6,637 bases of DNA from an uncultured Candidatus Altimarinota bacterium (GCA_938021445.1 CALIGR010000161.1:1-6637); one strand, 5' to 3'. Shown: positions 1 to 6,350, counted from the first letter of the stretch. Translations and numbers: made by a program. The notes: generated by a model not told the origin, from the letters alone.

Positions 1-1
1 A

Positions 2-826
2 GGTTTCTTTGCGAGTATAGGTAAGGTGTTTGAGGCGCTTGATCCCAAGAAAAGCAAAGCTTCAAAAGAACAGTTAGAAGCCAAGCAAAGAGCGGTTATT
101 AGTGATTTTAATGAGGCGCCTTGGATTAAGGCACAAAACTTTGTTGCTTTAAAAGATCAGAACCCTGACTTTTTTGAGTCTCTTAATGTTGAGGGCTTAG
201 ATACCGACAACTTTGCGAGCTATGATGTTTTGAAATCGTGGATAGATTTTAATAAAGCACGACCGGGAGCTGGGCTTAATAATGTACTTACCGCTGGACT
301 AACTCTAAACGCAGTGAATGAGCTTGAGGGGTTTTTGCAAGAATCTCCTAGTAATAGGATAACGGTCAGTCCAGAGAATCCTCAAGTTTATACACTACGG
401 AGAAAAGTTGAGGGAGAGGAAGAGCTAAGTCAAGAGGTAGATCTAACAGGTCTAGAAGACCCAGCAGAGCGAGGAGCGGCTTTTCTAGTACAACTTGAAG
501 TGATTTTAAAGGAACCAGAAGAAGATCTAGAAGAGAAAGATGAGAAGAAGTCGGAAAAAGAGAAGACCGGTAAACCAGCTGTAGATGAAACTGGAGAGAG
601 TCGCTATGACGACGGTCCGTTGAGAGCGATTAGGTTAAGAGGGAAGAAGCCAGAGAAGGCAGATGACCCTGGTGAAAGCTCTTATGATGAGTACGGAAGA
701 ATAGTGCTAAAAGAAGAAAAAGAAGTAGTAGAACCAAAAGACCCAGGCTCACGAGGGGGTGAGCCGATTAAGGTAAAACCAACAAAACCAGTAAGAAAAA
801 TAGATGGCTGGATGGATACTTACTAA
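2..826 (+). CDS. Hypothetical protein with charged repeat tail, 5' end outside window
   Basis: The product is not recognised. The frame is open from base 2 (GFFASIGKVFEAL...) to the TAA at 824-826, so the gene almost certainly starts upstream. A GTG at 26 lies in this frame, but nothing supports it as the start. The visible part (about 274 residues) begins with a short hydrophobic stretch that could be the end of a membrane or amphipathic helix. A globular, probably helical region follows (nt ~60-500). From nt ~509 it becomes a hydrophilic tail rich in Glu, Lys, Asp and Pro, likely disordered. Within the tail GESxYD occurs twice, 26 codons apart. The protein ends in KIDGWMDTY. The next gene starts 10 bases after the stop on the same strand, which suggests an operon and a shared job. 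The tail suggests a flexible linker or docking segment, but that is inference. Confidence 0.8.
   Translation, partial: GFFASIGKVFEALDPKKSKASKEQLEAKQRAVISDFNEAPWIKAQNFVALKDQNPDFFESLNVEGLDTDNFASYDVLKSWIDFNKARPGAGLNNVLTAGLTLNAVNELEGFLQESPSNRITVSPENPQVYTLRRKVEGEEELSQEVDLTGLEDPAERGAAFLVQLEVILKEPEEDLEEKDEKKSEKEKTGKPAVDETGESRYDDGPLRAIRLRGKKPEKADDPGESSYDEYGRIVLKEEKEVVEPKDPGSRGGEPIKVKPTKPVRKIDGWMDTY
593..766 (+). repeat. Approximate 26-codon tandem repeat in charged tail
   Basis: Two copies of a GESxYD motif start at 593 and 671, exactly 78 bases apart. Each is followed by an Arg- or Lys-flanked hydrophobic patch (AIRLR, RIVLK), a Lys/Glu/Pro stretch and a DP or DD. A degenerate third start (DPGSRGGEP) follows the second copy. 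The match is at protein level only. It looks like expansion of a disordered charged tail rather than a folded repeat domain. Confidence 0.45.
746..765 (+). other. GC-rich perfect hairpin inside the end of the first gene
   Basis: GGCTCAC (746-752) and GTGAGCC (759-765) form a perfect 7-bp stem with the 6-base loop GAGGGG. It lies 58 bases before the stop of the first gene and about 70 bases before the start of the giant gene. No T-run follows, so it is not a rho-independent terminator. If functional, it could pause or stabilise mRNA between the two cistrons. It may simply be a by-product of the coding sequence (GSRGGEP). Confidence 0.4.
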
Positions 827-836
827 AAATTAAACA

Positions 837-3800
837 ATGTCAGGATATTTAAACGGTATTGATAATACAGCACTCACTCGAGGGATCGAGGGGGAGCACT
901 GGCTGAACCATGAAATTGGCGTTCGGACGGTATCTGACTTGATGGGACTGGAGCGAGCGACTTTTTTTGAGGGGATTGTTAATGACCATGAAAAATTAGC
1001 CGCCCTTTCTGGCCTCGCTCACCTTGGAGATCTTATTAAGGCTGGAAATTTTGACGGATTTACCACTGGATTTGAGGCGTGGTGTGGGAGCCTTTCTTAT
1101 CCGTTACGACACCGGTTAGATACTTTAGGATTTAAAACTAGCTTTACAGAAGCAGACTTAAAGGAAGCGCAGAATCGACTTCTTCCGACTTATGTACCAG
1201 AACCAGCTTATATACCGACGGTTATGGCGACAGTGCCGATATCGCCAGCGCCTATCGCGGTTGTTGCGGCTCCAGTGCCAACGGCAGAAAAAGCTAAAAA
1301 ATCGATTGAGCGAGTGGGGATTCGTCAGATGAACTTGATGTCATCGACGATGGGCATTGGGCAGATTGTCCAAGATGTTAAAGCTGCCTATCCGTCAAAA
1401 TCTCAAAATAAGGAGCGGATGAAGCTGCTTCGGGAGAAGCTGAAGAAAGTAGTTTGTGACCGAATTGATAGCATTTCTGAGGTTCAACTGAAACTACAGC
1501 TAGAAACAGAAGGAGCCGGGAACCTTAAAAGTGAGGCGCTGGCTGTCCAGCGAGAAGTCTTGGGACGTAAATTTATACAAGCTTCTGGCATGGGACAGAC
1601 CTCTGGAAACTTGATGGAAAAAGCAGGAGATCTAGTTGGAGATCGACCAGTTCAGTCTCTGATGACCTCGATGGGGATTCGGCTTCATAAAGACTTTTAT
1701 CATGACCCGATATTAAGTGGTCTTATCCACCAATCATCAATGGTGAAAGTAAAAGGGGAAGATCAAAATAGACTTATGTTGGCGCTTTATGAAGGCGTTT
1801 TGAATGACGCAAAACGGCAAAATGCTTATAGAGAAGCCGGTTTAATCATTGATAAGAATTTTCCACTTGAGATGGATTTTTCAAAGTTTGAAGAATTATA
1901 TGGATATTTCCCACCTCGTGCGGAAGAAATGGATAGAACACAGCTCTTAGACTATAAAGAACTTTTAGAATCAATTCCTAAATCATTTCGCGGTAAAGAT
2001 GAGGAAACCGATTATATCGAGTATGTAAAAGGACCTACAGGAGTTCAGGGAAAAGGCGCTAAAAAGTTTAAAGCTTGGTTACAGATGAAGGTGGACGAAG
2101 GCGATTTGGGATTTTGGAAACAAATCGAATATAAAGTTTACCTGATGTTTGGATCGACCCTTCATGGGTGGTTGATCGGGAAAATGGGAGATTTCTTGGG
2201 CGAAGAAAAAACAGAAGCGGAGGAAGAAGGGACGGAGCTTTTCAAAGTAAATAAACTACTTGAGAGAAAAGGACCAAAAGACTCAGAAATAAAAGAGATT
2301 TTCCCTGCGTCAGAAGAGCCTAGTTATCAGGGGATTTTAGGCCTTGTGGAAACACAAATAGGGGCCGATGCAGTTGAGAAAGTGAATATTAGGATGGGAC
2401 CAGAGCTTTTGAGTGAAGCGATGATTAACGATGACCACAGTAATGAACTATGGAAAATTTTAAGTCTGTTAGAAACTCATAAAGATAATCCTGAAGTTTT
2501 TAAGCTTCTTCTAAGAAAGCCAGAAGAGGCCCTTTCTTTAAGTCAGTTAAGCTACATAGTTGAGCGCCACAATGGTCATGGAAAAGATGGAGTGAATCTT
2601 TATTTTGAGAAAGACCATATGTTGCAAACGGCTGATATGAATACGGTTCTAGAGGGCCAAGCGGAAGCAGCTGGGGCAGGCGCTTTGGTTGGGGCTCTAA
2701 CGTTTTGGAAAACAGGGAGCATCCTAAAGGCGACTGGTCTTGGTGCGGTTGCCGGGATTGGGGTAAACCGTTTTCTCGAAATGGACTTTCCTTGGGGGAA
2801 AAAAGAGATTGGTTACGACGTTCCAGTCGATCAGCTGAACGCCGTGATAAATGGTCACAATGAAATGCTTAAGGCCGCAGAAAAACTGGTTGAGCCGAGT
2901 AATCTTGAAGTGATGAAAGCCGTTAATGCCGATCTTGAAAAACATAAAGAATTGCTGCATCCTTCGTTCTTTGCCGAAACAAACCCAGCGAAGTTTCCAG
3001 CAACGCTATTTTCTCCTGGGCTTCCGCCTTCACTTAGAACTTTAATGGAGCAAAAGGATACAGGGAGTAATCCTTGGGATAGCTTCACCCTGAGTGAGTC
3101 AGATCTTCGTAATTACGTTCAGTTCTTTGGTAAATCATTTGGTGCTGGGGAACTACATGGAGTAAATGGGAATGCCTTTGATTTTTCTGGGGATAAGTTG
3201 AAAGTTTTGAAACCGGATGGGAGTCTGTTTGGTGAATATGAAAATGTTAAAGCTTTCTTCGCCGCCCTTGGTGGCATAGCTGGAGCCTCTTCTGCTGAAA
3301 CAATTGAAGCAGATCAAGTCCTTGAGAGCCTTGGCGCTGGAAATGCCCTTGATGTTGCGGGAGTCAAAGGGCGTGAGGCTTTAGCGGCTCACGATGGCCT
3401 TGAAGAGCTTATTAAGAAAGCGATAGAATCAGTTGATAAAGATTATACTCGGATCAGTGGTTTATTTACGAATGGACATGATTTTGAAACGATTAAGTTC
3501 TTTGTAGAAAACTTGGGAAGAGAGGGGAATGACTTTGAGTTTGTTTCCGCTAGAGAAGGAAGCCAAGAGTACCATGCTGCGTTTGATTTAGGTTTCTTTA
3601 TTGATAAGTTAGGACTTGGGACGGAGTGGAAAAGAGCAGGAATCGCGGGTGGTGCCTTGACGGGACTTTATATTTTAGGCGGGGCTACGGGGATCGGGCT
3701 AAGTGTTGGAGCGGCGACGAAAGTTTTAAGTGTTATTTTAGCGGCTGTTGGTGGCGCTAAGTTGGATGAAACGAATGCGATGAGTACTCGGATTGATTTG

Positions 3801-4760
3801 GCCACCATGAAGCCAGAAGATCTGGCTTTATTTAGAACAACGGTTCCAGCCCTACGTGAAAAAATCAAAACGGGGCTAAGTGGTAAAAAAGGTGAAATAT
3901 TGGACGAGCTTAGGGCTCTTGCTGATAAAGGCGACGGATCGGCCGCTTTAACGATGGTTGAGACTGTTGATTCAGGCGCGAAAACGATTGGTCTTGGTTC
4001 TGATAAGGGGGCAGGAGCGGCTACAACGGCCGCAGCAGGTGCTGGGGCGGCTGCAACTCTGAGCCCGGCTCCGGCGATCTCTGCCACAACAGCCGCGACT
4101 TCGGCTGAATTTAGTGCCTTGTCTCCGGTTGAAGTTATGAGCCGAAGAGCGGGGATTGTCCAGAGGTTTAAAGATAAATTTGGGGATAGGATAAAAGATG
4201 ATGATGATGCTTATATTAAATCTATTTATTTAGAAGGGAGTGATACGAAGACTTTATGGATTGAAATAGACTCAGGCGATGTAGTCGGCTATAACAGTGC
4301 TGAAGGCGTTGGGTTGGGACTCAACCCGGTAGACCTTGGTTTTGTGTCTTGGTCAGAGCTAGAGGCTTATTTTAAAAAAGAATTTCCAATAGGCTCAAAC
4401 CCTAAGCACCGACCGACTGATGCACTGACAGCATTGACTGATTCAGAGATATCAGCGGGAAAAACGAAGCTGGTTGAGCTGGTGAAAAGTACGTTAAAAC
4501 GCGTTTATGAAAGCCGAATGACTATTTTTGAAGATTCACTTTTTTTAGATGATAACCCTGTCTATATTTTAAAAGGAAGACTTATTTTAGATTTAGATAT
4601 GAAAGGTTTTATCGATGTAGGAGAGAACATCGCTATTGCTGATATAACGAAGGATAGCCCTCGTGATTTTGGATGTGCAAGTTGGGATGAAGTTATAGAG
4701 TTTATCAAGAATGAATTCCCAAAAGGTTCTGATAACCGTATCAAAGATTGGATTTATTAA
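837..4760 (+). CDS. Giant orphan protein (1307 aa) with two Gly-rich hydrophobic hairpins and C-terminal repeats
   Basis: No family is recognised. ATG 837 follows the previous stop by 10 bases with no Shine-Dalgarno (AAAATTAAACA before ATG). There is no N-terminal signal peptide. Order of parts: helical N-domain (1-115); Pro/Ala linker (117-150); charged helical region with probable coiled coil (about 192-247); long helical middle; glycine-rich hydrophobic hairpin (about 611-643, two segments around FWKTG); helical region (655-760); mixed domain (760-930); second, longer Gly/Ala-rich hydrophobic hairpin (935-974); Ala/Thr/Pro linker (1058-1095); two copies of a roughly 80-residue domain (about 1108-1190 and 1218-1301). 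Only three cysteines occur (C83, C207, C1280). The multi-domain layout with membrane-active-looking hairpins would suit a membrane-associated, scaffold or pore-forming-type protein, but this is inference. Gene spacing suggests co-transcription with the gene ending at 826. Base composition appears continuous with the neighbours, with no frameshift seen. Confidence 0.9.
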   Translation: MSGYLNGIDNTALTRGIEGEHWLNHEIGVRTVSDLMGLERATFFEGIVNDHEKLAALSGLAHLGDLIKAGNFDGFTTGFEAWCGSLSYPLRHRLDTLGFKTSFTEADLKEAQNRLLPTYVPEPAYIPTVMATVPISPAPIAVVAAPVPTAEKAKKSIERVGIRQMNLMSSTMGIGQIVQDVKAAYPSKSQNKERMKLLREKLKKVVCDRIDSISEVQLKLQLETEGAGNLKSEALAVQREVLGRKFIQASGMGQTSGNLMEKAGDLVGDRPVQSLMTSMGIRLHKDFYHDPILSGLIHQSSMVKVKGEDQNRLMLALYEGVLNDAKRQNAYREAGLIIDKNFPLEMDFSKFEELYGYFPPRAEEMDRTQLLDYKELLESIPKSFRGKDEETDYIEYVKGPTGVQGKGAKKFKAWLQMKVDEGDLGFWKQIEYKVYLMFGSTLHGWLIGKMGDFLGEEKTEAEEEGTELFKVNKLLERKGPKDSEIKEIFPASEEPSYQGILGLVETQIGADAVEKVNIRMGPELLSEAMINDDHSNELWKILSLLETHKDNPEVFKLLLRKPEEALSLSQLSYIVERHNGHGKDGVNLYFEKDHMLQTADMNTVLEGQAEAAGAGALVGALTFWKTGSILKATGLGAVAGIGVNRFLEMDFPWGKKEIGYDVPVDQLNAVINGHNEMLKAAEKLVEPSNLEVMKAVNADLEKHKELLHPSFFAETNPAKFPATLFSPGLPPSLRTLMEQKDTGSNPWDSFTLSESDLRNYVQFFGKSFGAGELHGVNGNAFDFSGDKLKVLKPDGSLFGEYENVKAFFAALGGIAGASSAETIEADQVLESLGAGNALDVAGVKGREALAAHDGLEELIKKAIESVDKDYTRISGLFTNGHDFETIKFFVENLGREGNDFEFVSAREGSQEYHAAFDLGFFIDKLGLGTEWKRAGIAGGALTGLYILGGATGIGLSVGAATKVLSVILAAVGGAKLDETNAMSTRIDLATMKPEDLALFRTTVPALREKIKTGLSGKKGEILDELRALADKGDGSAALTMVETVDSGAKTIGLGSDKGAGAATTAAAGAGAAATLSPAPAISATTAATSAEFSALSPVEVMSRRAGIVQRFKDKFGDRIKDDDDAYIKSIYLEGSDTKTLWIEIDSGDVVGYNSAEGVGLGLNPVDLGFVSWSELEAYFKKEFPIGSNPKHRPTDALTALTDSEISAGKTKLVELVKSTLKRVYESRMTIFEDSLFLDDNPVYILKGRLILDLDMKGFIDVGENIAIADITKDSPRDFGCASWDEVIEFIKNEFPKGSDNRIKDWIY
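4158..4739 (+). repeat. Tandem C-terminal domain repeat in the giant protein
   Basis: Two diverged copies at protein level, about residues 1108-1190 and 1218-1301, are offset by 111 residues. The best-conserved part is D-[LF]-G-x-x-S-W-x-E-[LV]-x-x-[YF]-[FI]-K-x-E-F-P-x-G-S, with D1166/D1277, W1172/W1283 and F1183/F1294 equivalent. The preceding halves share a beta-like pattern (IYLEG / LFLDD, then WIEID / LILDLD). DNA identity between the copies is low, so the duplication is old. The second copy ends at the protein's C-terminus. Confidence 0.7.
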
Positions 4761-4767
4761 TTTATCT

Positions 4768-4795
4768 TTAACTTTTGGTAAATCTCTGCTATAAT
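4768..4795 (+). promoter_or_regulatory. Extended -10 promoter for the 144-aa gene
   Basis: A perfect TATAAT at 4790-4795 is preceded by TGC, giving an extended -10 (TGNTATAAT). A -35-like TTAACT (4 of 6 consensus) sits at 4768-4773 with a 16-base spacer. The predicted start of transcription is near 4802. This leaves an A-rich leader of about 15 bases, without a Shine-Dalgarno sequence, before ATG 4817. The site lies wholly in the 56-base gap after the giant gene, so the 144-aa gene can be transcribed separately. Confidence 0.7.
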
Positions 4796-4816
4796 ACTAC
4801 GAAATAAATAAAAACT

Positions 4817-5251
4817 ATGTCAGATCAAAGTACGGCTATCGCGATTGACCCAAATCTTATCAAAACTCCTTCAGGGAAGGGGATTTCTGACTTTCGAGTG
4901 CCAGAAAAGTTGATTGCGGAAGATGTTGAGCTGGTTGACTTCATCATGAGGTCTGAGTCTATGAAAGATTCTGAACGTCAGTATTGGTTTAATCTTTGGG
5001 AAGTGATGAACACCGAGCAAAGAGACAAGCTCAGAGATATTTTATCTCGAGAAAGAACCAAGCTAGCTGAAATTGATGCGAAATACGGAAAGAAACCAAA
5101 AATCGATCCAGTACAGGCCGCTAAGCAAGCTGAAGAACTCGCTCAAAAACGAGCCGCGGAGCAAAAAGCGATCGCGAATCGAGAACAAAAACAACAAGAA
5201 TCAGAAGCTCAGGCTGAAGCAGATGCTCTAGCTGAACTTGAAAATCTTTAG
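4817..5251 (+). CDS. Small helical protein with QYWF module and C-terminal coiled coil
   Basis: Function unknown; 144 residues, cytoplasmic in appearance (no signal peptide or membrane segment). Residues 1-25 are polar and probably disordered. Residues 28-45 form a VPEKLIAEDVELVDFIM-type helix. Residues 52-88 carry a helical hairpin with E-R-Q-Y-W-F, then VM, Q68, and IL at 75-76, continuing into RERTKLAEID. From memory this pattern recurs in small uncharacterised proteins of CPR bacteria. Residues 99-144 are rich in Ala, Glu, Gln and Lys and should form a single long helix or coiled coil. The gene has its own extended -10 promoter, and ATG 4817 is the first start downstream of it. Its TAG stop overlaps the end of the convergent glycosyltransferase gene by 4 bases. 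A coiled-coil adaptor or oligomerising protein is plausible but unproven. Confidence 0.85.
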   Translation: MSDQSTAIAIDPNLIKTPSGKGISDFRVPEKLIAEDVELVDFIMRSESMKDSERQYWFNLWEVMNTEQRDKLRDILSRERTKLAEIDAKYGKKPKIDPVQAAKQAEELAQKRAAEQKAIANREQKQQESEAQAEADALAELENL

Positions 5252-5258
5252 GATTTTC
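5240..5258. other. Short inverted repeat over the two convergent stop codons
   Basis: GAAAATC (5240-5246) and GATTTTC (5252-5258) flank a TTTAG loop, which contains the stop codons of both converging genes. The stem is 7 bp and AT-rich, and no T-run follows on either strand. It could be a weak bidirectional terminator or 3'-end stabiliser, but it does not meet the usual pattern of a rho-independent terminator. Confidence 0.3.
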
Positions 5259-5961
5259 TGAAAAAATCTTTAAGTACTAGCAGACTAAAAATAACCGTCG
5301 CATTCCAGATGCGCTTGGATCTTTTTATGGGTTCTTGGCAGAGTCGGTAAACCCATTCTATGCCTAGTTTTTGCATCCATAATGGCGCTCTTTTGACTTT
5401 ACCGGCCCAAAAATCGAACGTCCCACCGAGACCGATAGCCAAGGTTAGATTGGGGATCTCTTTCGCATACTCATCAATCCATATTTCTTGTTTTGGGGCA
5501 CCAAACGCGACAAAGATAATATCTGGTGCTGATTGAGTAATATTGTTGTTCATTGAATTAGTTTCCCCGTCTTCAGCTCCAGCAATGATTAAGTCGGTGT
5601 GCTTTAACTTCATCGCTTTTGAGGCGTCTTTGGCAACGCCAAACCCACCGAGAAAATAGATAGATTTTTTTTCTTGTGCGGCAATTTTACAAATGATTTC
5701 AGCCAGTTCTACACCAGGGGTCCGAGGTGCTTTTTTATTGTATAAAATTTTTGTCCAAAAAGCTATCCCAGCACCATCACAAATATTTAAATCAGTCTTG
5801 TTTAAAAGACTTTTGAAGGTTTCATTTTTTTGAGCCTCAACTAAAAATTCTGGATTTACAGTCGCAATATGATGTAATTTTTTTTGCCCTAAAATAGACC
5901 GAATTTTTGATTCGAGTGAGCTTTGGTTTAATTCATCGATACGGACGTCGAGTAATTTCAT
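5248..5961 (-). CDS. WecG/TagA/CpsF-family glycosyltransferase
   Basis: 237 residues, close to the usual family length. Family members (WecG, TagA/TarA, CpsF) move a sugar, typically N-acetylmannosamine or its acid, from a UDP donor to an undecaprenyl-diphosphate-linked sugar at the inner membrane face, for enterobacterial common antigen, teichoic acid linkage or capsule synthesis. Visible motifs: TVNPEF (34-39); CDGAG (61-65), where D62 matches the proposed catalytic Asp of TagA; RTPGVEL (80-86); FLGG (103-106); FVAFGAPKQEIWI (150-162); GLGGTFDFWAGKVKRAP (177-193); and the LGIEWVYRLCQEP-R--R tail (199-217) with the Arg cluster characteristic of the membrane-binding appendage. A hydrophobic patch (222-234) follows. 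Donor and acceptor cannot be told from sequence. It is the only envelope-glycan gene in the window, with no sugar operon around it. ATG at 5961-5959 has no Shine-Dalgarno; a promoter-like pair lies just upstream. Confidence 0.95.
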   Translation of the reverse strand: MKLLDVRIDELNQSSLESKIRSILGQKKLHHIATVNPEFLVEAQKNETFKSLLNKTDLNICDGAGIAFWTKILYNKKAPRTPGVELAEIICKIAAQEKKSIYFLGGFGVAKDASKAMKLKHTDLIIAGAEDGETNSMNNNITQSAPDIIFVAFGAPKQEIWIDEYAKEIPNLTLAIGLGGTFDFWAGKVKRAPLWMQKLGIEWVYRLCQEPIKRSKRIWNATVIFSLLVLKDFFRKS

Positions 5962-5970
5962 GTTTGCTAT

Positions 5971-5998
5971 AAAGTACTAGTTCGACCTTTCTAGACAA
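5971..5998 (-). promoter_or_regulatory. Candidate promoter of the glycosyltransferase gene
   Basis: Read on the minus strand, TTGTCT (5998-5993, 4 of 6 match to the -35) and TACTTT (5976-5971, -10-like) are separated by 16 bases. Transcription would start near 5964, giving a leader of only about 3 bases before the ATG at 5961. An overlapping TATAGC (5971-5966) would place the start inside the start codon and is less likely. The match is moderate. Confidence 0.4.
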
Positions 5999-6015
5999 GT
6001 GTCCAAGTGTTAGAC
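5992..6015. repeat. Nested repeat in the divergent intergenic region
   Basis: The sequence reads TAGAC-AAGTGTC-CAAGTGT-TAGAC: CAAGTGT occurs at 5996-6002 and 6004-6010, and TAGAC at 5992-5996 and 6011-6015. It also contains an inverted repeat GACA-AG-TGTC (5994-6003). It lies between two divergent genes and overlaps the -35-like element of the minus-strand gene and the -10-like element of the plus-strand gene. It could be an operator for a regulator acting on both, which is inference. Confidence 0.35.
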
Positions 6016-6016
6016 T
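6008..6016 (+). promoter_or_regulatory. Weak extended -10 candidate for the RNHCP gene
   Basis: TGT-TAGACT has the extended -10 TG and a 4 of 6 match to TATAAT. Its distance to ATG 6024 would make the transcript leaderless or nearly so. No good -35 lies at the right distance: the best match, TAGACA at 5992-5997, is only 13 bases away. The assignment is tentative. Confidence 0.25.
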
Positions 6017-6023
6017 GATACAG

Positions 6024-6338
6024 ATGAAGCGATTTACCCATAGAAACGAATCATTTACCTGTGCGGTCTGCGGTCATGAAAATATCCCAGCCGAGTCAAC
6101 CTGTCGAAATCACTGCGTGATGTGTCTTTGCTCGAAACATGTAGATATCAATCCTGGAGACAGAAATAACTCATGTCAGGGGATATTAAAACCGATAGGG
6201 GTTGAGCTAAAGTCTGGATTGCCAGAAAAAATCTGCTTTAAATGTGAAGTGTGTGACTTCACTGGACGCAATAAGATTGCCCCAGATGATAGTCGTGAAA
6301 AAGTGTATGAAATAATGGAGAAAAGCGCTTATTTGTGA
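6024..6338 (+). CDS. RNHCP-family zinc-binding domain protein
   Basis: 104 residues, spanning essentially the whole RNHCP family domain, named after its Arg-Asn-His-Cys-Pro motif. The family's biochemical role is unknown; its Cys/His pattern indicates bound zinc. Visible: C13-x2-C16, C27, RNHCVMC (28-34), SKHVD (37-41), PGDR (44-47), C51-x-G, KPIGV (56-60), then C71-x2-C74-x2-C77, and the closing NKIAPDD (83-89). The motif's proline is Val32 here, while the Cys and His residues are kept. The protein is soluble, with no signal peptide. ATG 6024 lies a few residues before the first conserved segment, so the start is well supported, although no Shine-Dalgarno precedes it. It is divergent from the glycosyltransferase gene across 62 bases. 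It stops at TGA, which forms part of the next gene's promoter. The Cys-rich rubredoxin/zinc-ribbon-like pattern could suggest nucleic-acid or protein binding, but this is unproven. Confidence 0.92.
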   Translation: MKRFTHRNESFTCAVCGHENIPAESTCRNHCVMCLCSKHVDINPGDRNNSCQGILKPIGVELKSGLPEKICFKCEVCDFTGRNKIAPDDSREKVYEIMEKSAYL

Positions 6339-6344
6339 TATAAT
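6316..6344 (+). promoter_or_regulatory. Extended -10 promoter placed for leaderless transcription
   Basis: A perfect TATAAT at 6339-6344 is preceded by TGA (6336-6338), giving an extended -10. TGGAGA at 6316-6321 matches 4 of 6 -35 bases with a 17-base spacer. The discriminator is TAGCCCG-like and six bases (6345-6350) separate the -10 from ATG 6351, so transcription should start at the A of the start codon. The promoter lies in the end of the RNHCP gene, and its TG belongs to that gene's TGA stop. Confidence 0.75.
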
Positions 6345-6350
6345 AGCCCG

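Noticed and set aside
26..28. GTG as start codon of the first gene
   Set aside because: The frame is open upstream to the window edge, and the residues encoded by bases 2-25 look like continuous protein. The bases before it do contain AGGTAAGG-like purines, but at 1-5 bases distance, which is too close for a useful Shine-Dalgarno.
2724..3088. Two minus-strand open frames inside the giant gene
   Set aside because: They lie antisense to a long well-formed coding region, have low-complexity or Phe/Ser-rich translations and no promoter or family resemblance. They are shadows of the real frame.
3668..4087. 139-codon minus-strand open frame with Ala/Pro-rich translation
   Set aside because: It mirrors the Gly/Ala-rich hairpin and Ala-rich linker on the plus strand; GC-rich GCN/GGN codons read in reverse give open frames.
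4008..4121. Ala-rich region of the giant protein as a membrane segment
   Set aside because: It is rich in Ala, Thr and Pro with few large hydrophobic residues, so it fits a flexible linker better than a transmembrane helix.
4562..4744. 60-codon minus-strand open frame
   Set aside because: It lies entirely within the second C-terminal repeat of the giant protein, with no independent signal.
5240..5258. Rho-independent terminator between the convergent genes
   Set aside because: The stem is short and AT-rich, and neither strand has a following T-run.
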